From assembly GCA_020696345.1 (NCBI GenBank), contig JAEHCK010000005.1, positions 1 through 64,000 on the forward strand: DNA of 64,000 nucleotides, in the 5' to 3' direction. Both the position numbers and the translations under genes were made by a program. The notes under the pieces were generated by a model that saw only the letters and a program-made list of their open reading frames with translations, did no database searches and had not been told where the DNA came from. This stretch comes from Thermoplasmata archaeon (lineage in GTDB: Archaea > Thermoplasmatota > Penumbrarchaeia > JAEHCK01). Below, in pieces: positions 1 to 8,739 of this stretch (its first letter is position 1; every line of letters starts with the position of its first letter).

Positions 1-331
1 AAAAAAAATAGAAAAGCGCAAACCCAGTTAATGCAAATAAAAATAACCATGGTTCATTTAATTTCATTTTTTCAAGATCCACCACCCAGTCGCATGCAAG
101 AAATGACATGAACAAAACTGTTATGGGTATTATATTTATCAATAGAATAAATGATCCATGGCCAAACTCGAGTATGATCTGGCATTCTATGAGTGCAAGG
201 CCAATCAGACCAAGAGCAATCCAGAAATAATTTGGTACTTTCCTGGTTCTGATATCTAATACCGAGGCACAACCAAGCACTAGAATGGTCAGCAACAATC
301 GGAAAATGTTCAAAAATAATAACCAATCCAT
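1..331 (-). CDS. Prepilin/preflagellin peptidase, A24 family, N-terminal part (runs off the window)
   Basis: Reading the minus strand from an ATG at 331 gives 110 codons with no stop before the window edge. The product starts with a hydrophobic helix (MDWLLFLNIF) and carries SVLDIRTRKVPNYFW at about residues 23-37. The Asp followed by R and VPN is the first catalytic block of type IV prepilin and preflagellin peptidases (family A24, FlaK/EppA type), membrane aspartic peptidases that cut class III signal peptides. More hydrophobic helices follow; the second Asp motif (GxGD) would lie beyond the edge. An in-frame stop just upstream fixes the start at 331. A TATA-like stretch at about 364-376 suggests a very short leader. 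Family identity is inferred from the one visible motif plus topology. Confidence 0.7.
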   Translation of the reverse strand, partial: MDWLLFLNIFRLLLTILVLGCASVLDIRTRKVPNYFWIALGLIGLALIECQIILEFGHGSFILLINIIPITVLFMSFLACDWVVDLEKMKLNEPWLFLFALTGFALFYFF

Positions 332-531
332 GATAATCTATATTCTTCATAAATTCACCAATATTTATATTTGCCTATTTCTACCAGTAATAATTTAACT
401 TTAAAATCATTAAATTAATCAATTTCAACTTGTTTTAAGTTTTATTTATATCGTGTATTTGGCTTAACAAAATCTTAACATTTAAATATCTTAATTATGA
501 TATCTAAAAAAATAGAAAATTTCAAATATAA
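332..531. promoter_or_regulatory. Divergent promoter region
   Basis: This AT-rich 200-bp gap separates the leftward prepilin peptidase from the rightward KaiC-like gene. TATA-like boxes are visible at about 364-376 (minus strand) and about 481-488 (plus strand, TTTAAATA), each at an archaeal-like distance from its start codon. No other structure was seen. Confidence 0.4.
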
Positions 532-1248
532 ATGGTGCCAATTATGTTTCGTGATTCTTTAGAGGGGTTGGATAATGTAATTGATTCAGAGATACCTCCA
601 GAGTCAATTATTCTTATTGCTGGATCACCTGGTTCACTTAAATCGGGTTTGACTTTTAATATGATTTCAAACCATTTAAAATCGCATCCTGATGAATTTG
701 GGATATATATAACACTCGAAGAGACCACTGAAAGCCATTTAAAGAACATGCAATCACTGGGCATTGAGCTTGCAGATAATCTATTGATCTCGGATTATAC
801 CGATATTCGTGAGCGTTTTGAGGAAAAAGAGAAACCACCAAATATCATTCAGATGATCAATGCGGTCCTGGAATTTTTTAAGCACGAGAAAGGTGAGAAA
901 TTTACCGTTTTCGCCATGGATTCGCTAAATGCCATGTATTCTCTCATGGATGTCGAGAACTTGCGTATTAAAATATTTCATTTCTTCAAGATACTTCGAG
1001 AAAAGGAGCTAACCTCCATCGTGATCGTGGAGATTCCTCAATTCACGGTTAGACCGGGTTTCGGTAAAAAGTTCAATGAAGGGTTTTTGGTAGACGGGTT
1101 GATCAGAACTGGTGAGATAGAATCACAGCAGGATGTAATGTTATATATGCAGATAAAAAAGATGCGCGCTACACGCCACAGCAGAAAGAGGCACTTGATG
1201 GAGATAGGTGAGAAAGGAATATCGATCCTGGGGCCAATATTTACTTAG
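532..1248 (+). CDS. KaiC/RadA-like RecA-superfamily ATPase, single domain
   Basis: A 238-residue single-domain RecA-fold ATPase of the archaeal KaiC-like type. A Walker A-like loop GSPGSLKS lies at residues 31-38, a catalytic Glu pair (LEETTE) near residue 63, a Walker B (TVFAMDS) with the Asp at about 130, and the C-terminal block KKMRATRHSRKRHLMEIG that ends KaiC domains. In the P-loop the residue before Lys is Leu where the family usually has Gly. Such proteins are common in archaea, often near sensory or motility genes; here the neighbour is a prepilin peptidase, but they are divergently transcribed. A second possible start is the ATG at 544. The exact role is unknown; a circadian function is not implied. 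Confidence 0.85.
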   Translation: MVPIMFRDSLEGLDNVIDSEIPPESIILIAGSPGSLKSGLTFNMISNHLKSHPDEFGIYITLEETTESHLKNMQSLGIELADNLLISDYTDIRERFEEKEKPPNIIQMINAVLEFFKHEKGEKFTVFAMDSLNAMYSLMDVENLRIKIFHFFKILREKELTSIVIVEIPQFTVRPGFGKKFNEGFLVDGLIRTGEIESQQDVMLYMQIKKMRATRHSRKRHLMEIGEKGISILGPIFT

Positions 1249-1314
1249 ATATAAAAAAAATGAATATTACGATCAATTATTGGGATGATGATCATTAATC
1301 GACCACCATTATTA

Positions 1315-1408
1315 CGACCACTAAGATCATTTAATAAATAAAATCGTTTGGGGAAGGGTGACCGTTTCGATTAGTTATCGATGGTAAGCACTTGGAGAGG
1401 GGTGTAAA
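1315..1408 (+). repeat. G-rich 3'-gap repeat, copy A
   Basis: About 90 bp nearly the same as copy B (10788-10876): both run through AATCGTTTGG, a GGGGAAGGGTGACC-like stretch, a TTTCGATTA core and GGTAAGCACTTGGAGAGGGG. It lies just after the KaiC-like gene, G-rich on that gene's sense strand. The rest of the 1249-1784 gap holds AGAGTC repeats and the oppositely oriented copy E; no gene was found in it. Confidence 0.8.
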
Positions 1409-1430
1409 ATGGATAAGTTAATGCTTACAG

Positions 1431-1490
1431 GTCTAGAGTCTAAAGAGTCAAGAGTCTAGAGAGTCGAGAATTTGGGGGCTTAGAGTGTTA
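1431..1490 (+). repeat. Short AGAGTC tandem repeats
   Basis: The hexamer AGAGTC, often as TAGAGTC, recurs about five times at irregular spacing (tagagtc, agagtca, agagtct, agagtcg). The stretch sits between two convergent genes and codes for nothing recognisable. Confidence 0.6.
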
Positions 1491-1650
1491 TAAGCAGTTA
1501 TTGGTATGATCTATTTAAAGTGAAAGAGATGTTGTTGGAACTTTTCACTTTCAAAATTTGGAAAAGTCGAAGAGTTTTCCAATGTAGAATAATTTTTCTC
1601 AGGAAAATTGTTCAAATTTCCAATTTTCAATATCCTCAACATTAGCACTT

Positions 1651-1750
1651 CACCCATTACCCCTCCACCAACGATTATAAACAATAATTCATTGAAGTGG
1701 TCCCCAAACGATTGCCAGCGATCATTACTTAGAGTGGTCCCCTTTCCGCA
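1651..1750 (-). repeat. G-rich 3'-gap repeat, copy E (inverted)
   Basis: Read on the minus strand this stretch contains AATCGTTTGGGG, ACCACTTCAATGAATTATTG and GGTGGAGGGGTAATGGG. It matches the copy at 26205-26290 in order and wording and belongs to the same family as copy A. It follows the minus-strand CPBP protease gene and is G-rich in that gene's sense, so copies A and E face each other across the gap. Confidence 0.75.
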
Positions 1751-1784
1751 GACGTCCCAAGTTTTCAATGCAAAATAACATTTA

Positions 1785-3245
1785 TTACAAATATCTGGAA
1801 CATCGTGGGCAATACCAACGATATACACTGGGATAATATATTAATTCGTTTCGACAGTAAGGGCAATATTGAATATTACTGTTATCTAGTATCCTTTTTT
1901 CATAATCCTTAAAATGTGATCTGGGTTCTCTTTCGCTACCTTTGCCACCTTTATATGTATTGTATGGTTGATAACTGATGTGGTCTCCCATATTCTTTTT
2001 ACCAAACATCCATTTATGGAGATTTTCGAAAATGATATTAACATATACACTGAAATAGATCAATCCCGAGGCGAACCAAAATAAGAACATTAAGCCCAAG
2101 AGCAGGCCCACAATTATCAAAATTCCTAGATTACCTCCAAGAAATGATAATATCATGAACATGTAATTAAATAAGAAATGAAGGATTATCGCCGTGTGAA
2201 TGCCTTTTTTTACGAATAGATAACCAAATCCAAGCCCCGCAGCAGAAGCTGGCAAGACCTTCCACAAACCCCAACCCGGATAATGAGCGAAGCCGAATAA
2301 TACCGATGAGAATACTATGAGAACGATCGTAACGTTTTCGATCTTAAAACCACCGCCGATCAAGTATCTATGGATCTTGGTTGTGCGTTTTCGTATAAAT
2401 TGATCGTAAGCCAAAAGCGGCAGGCCTATGTAAAGGGTTCTTGTAAAGATCTCTTCGGCCACCGATGCATTCGCTAAATAGAAAAACGGCTCCCAGGTTT
2501 CGGGCGCCTCGCCTGACGTGGCTGACCCCAATGAGATACCCATGATTAATAATAGGATCATGACCACTAATTGGAAAAAAAGTAATGCGAAGAATAATTG
2601 TGCGATGATTATGAAAGAATTATCTGATTTTGATGGTGGTGGGCGAATCTTCCTGACAGATCGATTGATGATCTTGATGAACTTGGAACCCTCACTCCTA
2701 ATTAACCAGGCTACAGATAATATTATGGCTGAAACTATGAACACATACCATATGGCCAATACTATACCTGAAATGTTCATTCCATACACAAAATTTGGCC
2801 AGGGATAAAGAAATACTACAATGGCTTCACTGGTAGGTATATCAGGATATGCTATGACCAAACCCATAATTAACATTATTATGTTTATCGCCAAAATTAT
2901 CCCCAAAAAAAGGTAAGATGGTAAAACCACAAGACCTGCTAGTGTATGTTTAACATCCGATCGTGGTTGTGGGGGATAGTAATGTGGGTATGGCTGTGGG
3001 TATGGGTATGGGTAATTGTATGGATATGGATAAGGATAGGGGTATGGTGGATAATAAGAATAGGAATAAGGATCATAATGAGGATCTGGATAATTATGTG
3101 TTACTTTGGTATGCAGTTGCTTTTTCACTCGTTTCCGGTCAGGTGGCGATCTCGTAGTTTTATCTCTTAATGGATACCCGCAATTTTGGCAATATTTTTC
3201 GTTGACTGAACGAACGGTATCACAATTCCTGCAATATTTTGACAT
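1785..3245 (-). CDS. CPBP-family intramembrane protease with zinc ribbons at both ends
   Basis: A 486-residue polytopic membrane protein. The N-terminus carries a zinc ribbon (C5, C8, C19, C22), then a Tyr/Pro-rich linker (about 53-95) made of repeated PYPY units. Several membrane helices follow. The CPBP (Abi/CAAX protease, Rce1-like) signature is intact: EEIFTR with Glu264-Glu265, a later FAHYPGW His motif and HFLFNY with His and Asn. A second zinc ribbon ends the protein (C461, C464, C479, C482). CPBP proteins are metal-dependent intramembrane proteases; the substrate here is unknown. Zinc ribbon plus low-complexity linker plus membrane domain recurs in this genome. The gene converges on the KaiC-like gene. 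Confidence 0.88.
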   Translation of the reverse strand: MSKYCRNCDTVRSVNEKYCQNCGYPLRDKTTRSPPDRKRVKKQLHTKVTHNYPDPHYDPYSYSYYPPYPYPYPYPYNYPYPYPQPYPHYYPPQPRSDVKHTLAGLVVLPSYLFLGIILAINIIMLIMGLVIAYPDIPTSEAIVVFLYPWPNFVYGMNISGIVLAIWYVFIVSAIILSVAWLIRSEGSKFIKIINRSVRKIRPPPSKSDNSFIIIAQLFFALLFFQLVVMILLLIMGISLGSATSGEAPETWEPFFYLANASVAEEIFTRTLYIGLPLLAYDQFIRKRTTKIHRYLIGGGFKIENVTIVLIVFSSVLFGFAHYPGWGLWKVLPASAAGLGFGYLFVKKGIHTAIILHFLFNYMFMILSFLGGNLGILIIVGLLLGLMFLFWFASGLIYFSVYVNIIFENLHKWMFGKKNMGDHISYQPYNTYKGGKGSEREPRSHFKDYEKRILDNSNIQYCPYCRNELIYYPSVYRWYCPRCSRYL

Positions 3246-3319
3246 TCTTAACTGAATAAATTGTCAATGTATATAAATTAACTGCACTCTTGCGTTTTGA
3301 TTTGGATGTATGATGGTGA

Positions 3320-3470
3320 ATCGTGGTCGAGCTGAATTTATGATGGACAGATACCGGGCTGAAATTGTGATGAACAGATACCAGGCTGAATTGATGCTGA
3401 ACAGATACCAGGCTGAGTTTATGCTGAACAGATACCGTGCTGGGTTGATGCTGAGTTGATTCCAGGATTT
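3320..3470 (+). repeat. 27-bp tandem repeat array (minisatellite)
   Basis: At least five units with an exact 27-bp period start at 3320, 3347, 3374, 3401 and 3428, then degrade. The core of each unit is ACAGATACCAGGCTGA. The first unit (gaatcgtggtcgagctgaat) is nearly the same as the first unit of the array at 60413, so this is a dispersed minisatellite. It lies in the divergent gap 3246-3738. A short minus-strand frame through it merely repeats nine residues and was not taken as a gene. The rest of the gap is AT-rich promoter sequence. Confidence 0.85.
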
Positions 3471-3738
3471 GTCTTTAAAACTAGGTTTCAATTAATCAAC
3501 AATCAATAAAGGCTACAAAATAGCAATATAACAGCTTGTCATGATAAAACACAAAAGTAATGTAATAATAAGTATAATAGTTACACAACTGTTCCAATCT
3601 CTTTATATCAGATTCTATACCTATATTACATAATGGAGAGAAAAGTATAATATGACTTTCACCTATAAATTAATAAATGGGATCATGAATCATGAAATAA
3701 TTAAAATATTTTGGTAAATGGAGAAAGAAGGTCAATAA

Positions 3739-6700
3739 ATGTCTGGCCAGAAATCCTTTAAAGTTGTAGAGATCATCTGTATTTTACTAATTTTAATATT
3801 ATTGTTTTCAGGGTTCAACCTATTTCTGATTTCTGATGACATACACAAAACCCCAATAATTGAACCTGAAGCACTAATTCAACAAACCAACCCTGACCGA
3901 TCTGATCAGCCTGATCAGGTTGATACATTATGGCATGAGATCTTCAATAATTCAGATAATATTAAACAGCGGTCAACCAGTCGTGGCAATGACAGCTATG
4001 ATCACGATCTGGCTATAAAAAGTGTTAAGATACAATATCCCGGTTTTTTACCCTGGTATGTTTTTTATATGGCAGGTGAGATCGGTGAGCCATCTGTCTT
4101 TTCCGTTACAATTGAAAATATTGGAAATAAACATGTCGAATATAACACAGCATCGATGACAATTAACTTAACAGATTATTTTGGTTATTCGAGCTGGGAA
4201 CGCAAGGACTACATAGGCCATCTTCAACCAGGCAATGAATTAACCCTAAATTTCACATGGATACCAACATATTCAAATAGTTTCAACCTTACTTGCAATA
4301 TCTCATTTGAAGGTGATCAAAATCAGTCCAATAATATTGGTAGGGTGTTTTATTTGTTCACCAATAAATGGACCGATGATTTTGAGGATGGTACCATTGA
4401 CGATTGGACAGGTAATAAAGATGCTTTGGCGTGGCATTTAACATCGACCATCGAAAATGACCCAAACCCAAATGCTCATACATCTTCATACGCACTTTAT
4501 CATGGTTTGGAAGATGGTATTACCGATGATTATGGTGAAAAGAACAATATTGAAATAATTACCCCGGAGATCGATCTTAGGCGTTTTGAAAAAGGGGCGT
4601 TTTTGAACTTCAAATTCTTTGGCGATTCTACTAATAATAAGGATAAATTTACCATTAAAGGTTATAAAAATGCTGAACAAAAATGGGAAACGATAAATAT
4701 TGAATTTTCGGGTGGTAAAACTATAAATGGATCTGGTCTGCCAGATTGGAATGTTTGGCAATCTGGTGTTTATATTGGTATCTCCATCGGGTCGTACAAA
4801 GGTGAAATAACTCGATTTAAGATACAATGGGAATCTGATCAAACACCCGAAGAAAAAACCGGGTTCTACTTTGATGACTTTATTATATATGGCTACGAGC
4901 GGCCATTACCAGATCTTGATGTGGGTATTGAAAGTATTCAAGTACTACCATCTGATAAACCGATACTTGCTGGAACTGAATTCACGATCTTGGCCAATAT
5001 CACGAATTATGGTCGTGAACCGGTATCAAATTTACATGCCGATTTGTCTGTTAAAGATTTTAGCGGTCGCTCACAAGTTTCCACTCAATTCTCGGACAAT
5101 ACCATTGGTAAATTACTCCCGGGGAAATCCGAGTTTGTATATTGGACAATAATCCCAAGTGTGAGCGGTATATATTATTTCAACATCTCTCTCGATCTGG
5201 ATTCGGATAAATACCCCCAAAATAACTTTATTACCTTGGAAGCCGTGGAAGTGGTCAAATATTACAATTCTTTCGAGATCACTGATGTTGATAATGATTG
5301 GTTACCCCAGGGAAATTGGGAAAAGACAAATGTAACAAACGACCCATACCCCGATGACCACACCAGGACAACCGCATGGTTAGTGGGAAAAGCTGATGGA
5401 AATACAAAAACCCAAAACATCTCCAGCATACTTTATTCACCGGTCATAGACCTGGAAGGTGCAAGAACCAACCCACTTTACAAAAGCGAGCAGATCGAAA
5501 TCAGTTTCAATTGGTTGGACCGAGGGTCTGCAGAGGCAAAACTTTATGTGGAATACGCGATCGATAATTCTGATAACTGGGCGATATTATCAGGCTATGG
5601 CCCGTCAAGTTCTGCGGGCATTATTACCGGCAAGGGTTCGGATACATGGCATTCTTGGAAGGCTTTGGACAATACCGAGTTGTTCGGGCACCATGTTCAA
5701 CTTAGGTGGCGTTTGGAAACCGAATCCGAACCAAGTCAGGATTTTAGTTATTATATTGATGATTTTGAGGTCTGGGTGGTGCAAGAGGATTTTGGCAGAC
5801 CCGAGATCGTAGATTGTAAGGCGACTCCCGATTCGATAATCAACGATGATCGAGACAAGGTGGAGGTCTCGTGTGAGGTAATAGGATATGTAGCTCCCAT
5901 TGGTGAAGTATTCATTGATATGGAGCCAATAGGCGGACCTAAAAAACAAGCCATGAATGAGAATACAAATCGTTTTGATGTTTTGCAAGGTTATTATGTG
6001 TATGATTATAATTTAACACTATCTGTCCCACCAACCATACCTGAAGGAGATCATATTTTAACAATAACTGCATTGGATACAGCTGGGAGATCTGATAAAA
6101 ATTATGTTAAACTCCAGGTTCGCGAGAACCTGGCACCAAAGATCGTTGAACATACTCCAATAAATTCAACCTTGATCGTTTTTGAAAACGAGATCGTGAA
6201 ATTTAGCATTGATGCTTTTGACCTAGAAGATCTGACCGATCTGGACTATGAATGGTATGTGAATGATTCTAAGATCGACAATTGGAATAGAGATCATTTT
6301 GTCTTTATTACCGATTATCACGGTATGTACTCGGCCGGGAGTTATATTTTAGAAGTTGTAGTATTGGATCATGGTAGGCCCAATAAGACCGACAGATTCC
6401 AGTGGCAGATCTCGGTTCTCGATATACTTCCTGATTTTGAGATACGTACTAATGAGATAAGTTTATCACGAAAAAATGTCACTTTAAATGATACCGTGGA
6501 AATAGAGATACTGGCACATAATCTACAACCACCCACCGAAAAAAACATCACAATCCATTTCATACAACAAAGTACAAACATTTCCATACCGGACTTTGTG
6601 TTTGCAATATATGATCTGGATACACTTCAGGGTAACGGCCAAAAATTCGTTACCACCACCTGGAAGGCGGACCTATCGTGTAATTATCTAAAGATCTGGA

Positions 6701-7440
6701 TCGATCCCGAGGACGCCATACGTGAATTGAACGAGGAGAATAATTATGCAGTGATCAAGATCAATGTGTCACTGCCCTCAGTAAACCCACCCGATCCGGA
6801 ACCTTCGGAAAATGATACAACCACAAAGGTAAAAGTGAATTATTTTTATTATATACTGGCCACCGGTGTTACGATCTCGATCTTGTCACTTTTCATAGCT
6901 GTTGGTACTGAAATTGGCAATTATCGTTTGTACCTGATGGTGGCGCCATTATATTCACGTATAACTGGCAATAAGATCCTGGAACACGAATTACGCTCGA
7001 AGATATATATGCACATCCGTACCCATCCAGGTGACCATTACAGGTCTATCATGATGAAACTTAATATAAAGAACGGCACCCTGGTGCACCATCTGGCCCG
7101 ACTCGAGCATGAGGAGTTGATCAAATCCGAGCGTGACGGATATTACAAACGGTTCTACCCGGTTGGGATGAAAATTCCCAGATCTGAAGTCAGTATGTAT
7201 TACCCGGACGGCATGGCAACATACAATATCGGCGAGCACCAGGTGAGCGATATCCAGATACGGATCATAAACGCAATACGAAAACACCAGGGTTTAACCC
7301 AAAAGGAGATAGCGATTAAAGTAAAGGAGAGCCGACGGGTGGTTAATTACCATATCAAATTATTAATGCAACATGAGATCATCAAGGTTGTAAAGGTCGG
7401 CCGCACAACACAGTGTTACACCGTAGAAAAGGTTTCGTAA
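3739..7440 (+). CDS. Membrane-anchored surface sensor with two C-terminal winged helices
   Basis: A 1233-residue protein with an N-terminal hydrophobic helix (about 10-31), a large ectodomain of alternating CARDB-like beta domains (about 85-205, 390-490, 895-1010) and MAM/lectin-like domains (about 215-385, 500-680), with Ig-like modules between. A single membrane helix at about 1036-1058 leads to a cytosolic part with two winged helix-turn-helix domains (about 1083-1145 and 1170-1233; for example DIQIRIINAIRKHQGLTQKE). The layout predicts a one-component regulator that reads an extracellular or cell-surface signal and acts on DNA at the membrane. The start is preceded by an AGAAGGTCA ribosome site. 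The ligand and target are unknown; the domain names are structural inferences. Confidence 0.8.
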   Translation: MSGQKSFKVVEIICILLILILLFSGFNLFLISDDIHKTPIIEPEALIQQTNPDRSDQPDQVDTLWHEIFNNSDNIKQRSTSRGNDSYDHDLAIKSVKIQYPGFLPWYVFYMAGEIGEPSVFSVTIENIGNKHVEYNTASMTINLTDYFGYSSWERKDYIGHLQPGNELTLNFTWIPTYSNSFNLTCNISFEGDQNQSNNIGRVFYLFTNKWTDDFEDGTIDDWTGNKDALAWHLTSTIENDPNPNAHTSSYALYHGLEDGITDDYGEKNNIEIITPEIDLRRFEKGAFLNFKFFGDSTNNKDKFTIKGYKNAEQKWETINIEFSGGKTINGSGLPDWNVWQSGVYIGISIGSYKGEITRFKIQWESDQTPEEKTGFYFDDFIIYGYERPLPDLDVGIESIQVLPSDKPILAGTEFTILANITNYGREPVSNLHADLSVKDFSGRSQVSTQFSDNTIGKLLPGKSEFVYWTIIPSVSGIYYFNISLDLDSDKYPQNNFITLEAVEVVKYYNSFEITDVDNDWLPQGNWEKTNVTNDPYPDDHTRTTAWLVGKADGNTKTQNISSILYSPVIDLEGARTNPLYKSEQIEISFNWLDRGSAEAKLYVEYAIDNSDNWAILSGYGPSSSAGIITGKGSDTWHSWKALDNTELFGHHVQLRWRLETESEPSQDFSYYIDDFEVWVVQEDFGRPEIVDCKATPDSIINDDRDKVEVSCEVIGYVAPIGEVFIDMEPIGGPKKQAMNENTNRFDVLQGYYVYDYNLTLSVPPTIPEGDHILTITALDTAGRSDKNYVKLQVRENLAPKIVEHTPINSTLIVFENEIVKFSIDAFDLEDLTDLDYEWYVNDSKIDNWNRDHFVFITDYHGMYSAGSYILEVVVLDHGRPNKTDRFQWQISVLDILPDFEIRTNEISLSRKNVTLNDTVEIEILAHNLQPPTEKNITIHFIQQSTNISIPDFVFAIYDLDTLQGNGQKFVTTTWKADLSCNYLKIWIDPEDAIRELNEENNYAVIKINVSLPSVNPPDPEPSENDTTTKVKVNYFYYILATGVTISILSLFIAVGTEIGNYRLYLMVAPLYSRITGNKILEHELRSKIYMHIRTHPGDHYRSIMMKLNIKNGTLVHHLARLEHEELIKSERDGYYKRFYPVGMKIPRSEVSMYYPDGMATYNIGEHQVSDIQIRIINAIRKHQGLTQKEIAIKVKESRRVVNYHIKLLMQHEIIKVVKVGRTTQCYTVEKVS

Positions 7441-7442
7441 TG

Positions 7443-7604
7443 TTACCCTTGTAAAAATCCTCCTACAATAAGGATGAATAAGATTACCCCAAAAACTATC
7501 ATGATCCAACTAAAAATAAGAGCATAAGTCAAGTACATATGTAGTTTGGCCTTTTTATCGGGTGAATCGAACACCTGGTCAAACCAATTATCGGTCCTGC
7601 GCAT
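7443..7604 (-). CDS. Small single-helix membrane protein (53 residues)
   Basis: An ATG at 7604 opens a 53-codon frame whose stop lies two bases past the end of the convergent sensor gene. The product begins MRRTDNWFDQVFDSPDKKAK, a charged cytosolic stretch, then one strong membrane helix (YALIFSWIMIVFGVILFILI) and a short GGFLQG end. Clean amphipathic and hydrophobic partition argues for a real gene. No family was recognised. Its tight tail-to-tail packing with the sensor gene says little about function. Confidence 0.6.
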   Translation of the reverse strand: MRRTDNWFDQVFDSPDKKAKLHMYLTYALIFSWIMIVFGVILFILIVGGFLQG

Positions 7605-7768
7605 GGTTGATTAGATTGAATATCTAATAAATAAATGTTAAGATAGTACATAAATTATTTATTCTTTCATAAATATTAGTGTAAACAGCGATTTATACCA
7701 TAAATATTAAAATAGTAAGTCATATTCAGAAATAATAATAAAGATCATATTATCCTTGGGGGATATAG

Positions 7769-8653
7769 ATGACACCACCTCAACAAACAACATCATCATC
7801 AACAACGGACCCGATGAGAATGAAAATGGAGCTTAAACGGGCAAAGCAAGAAGAAAAAATGAAAAAAAAGCAGCAAAAGCGCGAGAAAAAAATGCTTAAA
7901 GCTGAAAAAAAGCGCCAAAAAAAAGAGGAAAAACTACGTGCAAAATTAGCTGCGAGAGGCATCAAATTACCTCCAAAAGCAGAAAAAAAGGTCGACTCCG
8001 CAGCACCGTCAACATCAATATCAACATCAAAATCTGCCATATCCGAAGGCGAGCAGATAGCTGAGGCGGAAATAATTAGACCTGCCGATGTATGGGAACC
8101 GAAGAGTGCGAAAAAAATTGACGATATCCAGAAACACATCGACCGTATGGACCAAAAAAGTGTAAAGTCGTTGAAAGAACGATATAAAGATCGATATGGT
8201 GAAGACCTGGATGTACCTGATATTTACAATATAAACAAGACTATAGCGGTGGAGAGCGCCGAAGAAACTGGCGAGCTTGAAAAACTTACGGGCGAAACAA
8301 CCACGACACCATCATCAGGTGTTGGTTCCGGGGCCGATGCTAAAGAGAAATCACGTTTTGGTTTTGGTGGAAAAGCGAAGAAAACAGAAAAAAAAGAAAA
8401 GGTCAAGATCGACCGGCCATTACGCTTTCTAGACTATCGCACACCCTTATATCTTCGTGACAAATACGGAACGGACGCTGGTGGCGGCAAACGAGCTGGA
8501 TTAACACTTGTGGATATTATACATAACATTATTTTTACAATTATTATTGTCAAGATCATTACAACTATTGTTTATGTAGTAAAAGATAACCGCGAGCGGA
8601 AATTTATTGAATCGATGCAAGAACAATCGGCTCAGCCACAGACAACCACATGA
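7769..8653 (+). CDS. Lysine-rich coiled-coil protein with C-terminal membrane helix
   Basis: A 294-residue protein not recognised as a known family. Residues about 15-75 are extremely Lys/Glu-rich (runs such as KKKQQKREKKMLKAEKKR), predicting a long charged helix or coiled coil. A Thr/Ser/Gly-rich linker follows, a conserved-looking segment LRFLDYRTPLYLRDKYGT (about 211-228), then one membrane helix (IIHNIIFTIIIVKIITTIVY) near residues 248-268 and a short tail. It is probably tail-anchored with the bulk in the cytosol. The gene lies 86 bp upstream of the C25-like peptidase on the same strand, so a joint role is possible but unproven. A TTGGGGGAT ribosome site precedes the ATG. Confidence 0.7.
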   Translation: MTPPQQTTSSSTTDPMRMKMELKRAKQEEKMKKKQQKREKKMLKAEKKRQKKEEKLRAKLAARGIKLPPKAEKKVDSAAPSTSISTSKSAISEGEQIAEAEIIRPADVWEPKSAKKIDDIQKHIDRMDQKSVKSLKERYKDRYGEDLDVPDIYNINKTIAVESAEETGELEKLTGETTTTPSSGVGSGADAKEKSRFGFGGKAKKTEKKEKVKIDRPLRFLDYRTPLYLRDKYGTDAGGGKRAGLTLVDIIHNIIFTIIIVKIITTIVYVVKDNRERKFIESMQEQSAQPQTTT

Positions 8654-8739
8654 AAAAAATGTTACATTTGCTGAAAAATGAAAAATATACCGTAAAAGAT
8701 ATAAATGAAAAAGAATGATAAAATAAGTGTGGATTTACT

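Noticed and set aside
72-350. A 92-codon minus-strand frame from an ATG at 350, preceded by GGTGA
   Set aside because: The overlapping frame from 331 gives a clear prepilin-peptidase sequence, while this one gives no hydrophobic pattern or motif.
532-1248. Circadian KaiC call
   Set aside because: Only one RecA domain and no KaiA/KaiB genes; the archaeal KaiC-like family is broad and not clock-specific.
1511-1828. A 105-codon minus-strand frame across the 1249-1784 gap
   Set aside because: It runs through the repeat copies and overlaps the end of the CPBP protease gene; its product has no domain-like composition.
2946-3170. Trp/Ile/Val-rich plus-strand frames opposite the Tyr/Pro linker of the CPBP gene
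   Set aside because: They are antisense readings of the repeated PYPY codons.
3320-3470. CRISPR array suspicion for the 27-bp repeats
   Set aside because: Units are directly adjacent with no spacers; no cas genes apart from the isolated Cas4-like protein, which lies far away.
3264-3491. A 75-codon minus-strand frame with a nine-residue repeat (INSAWYLFS)
   Set aside because: It is only the translation of the 27-bp minisatellite; no ribosome site or promoter suits it.
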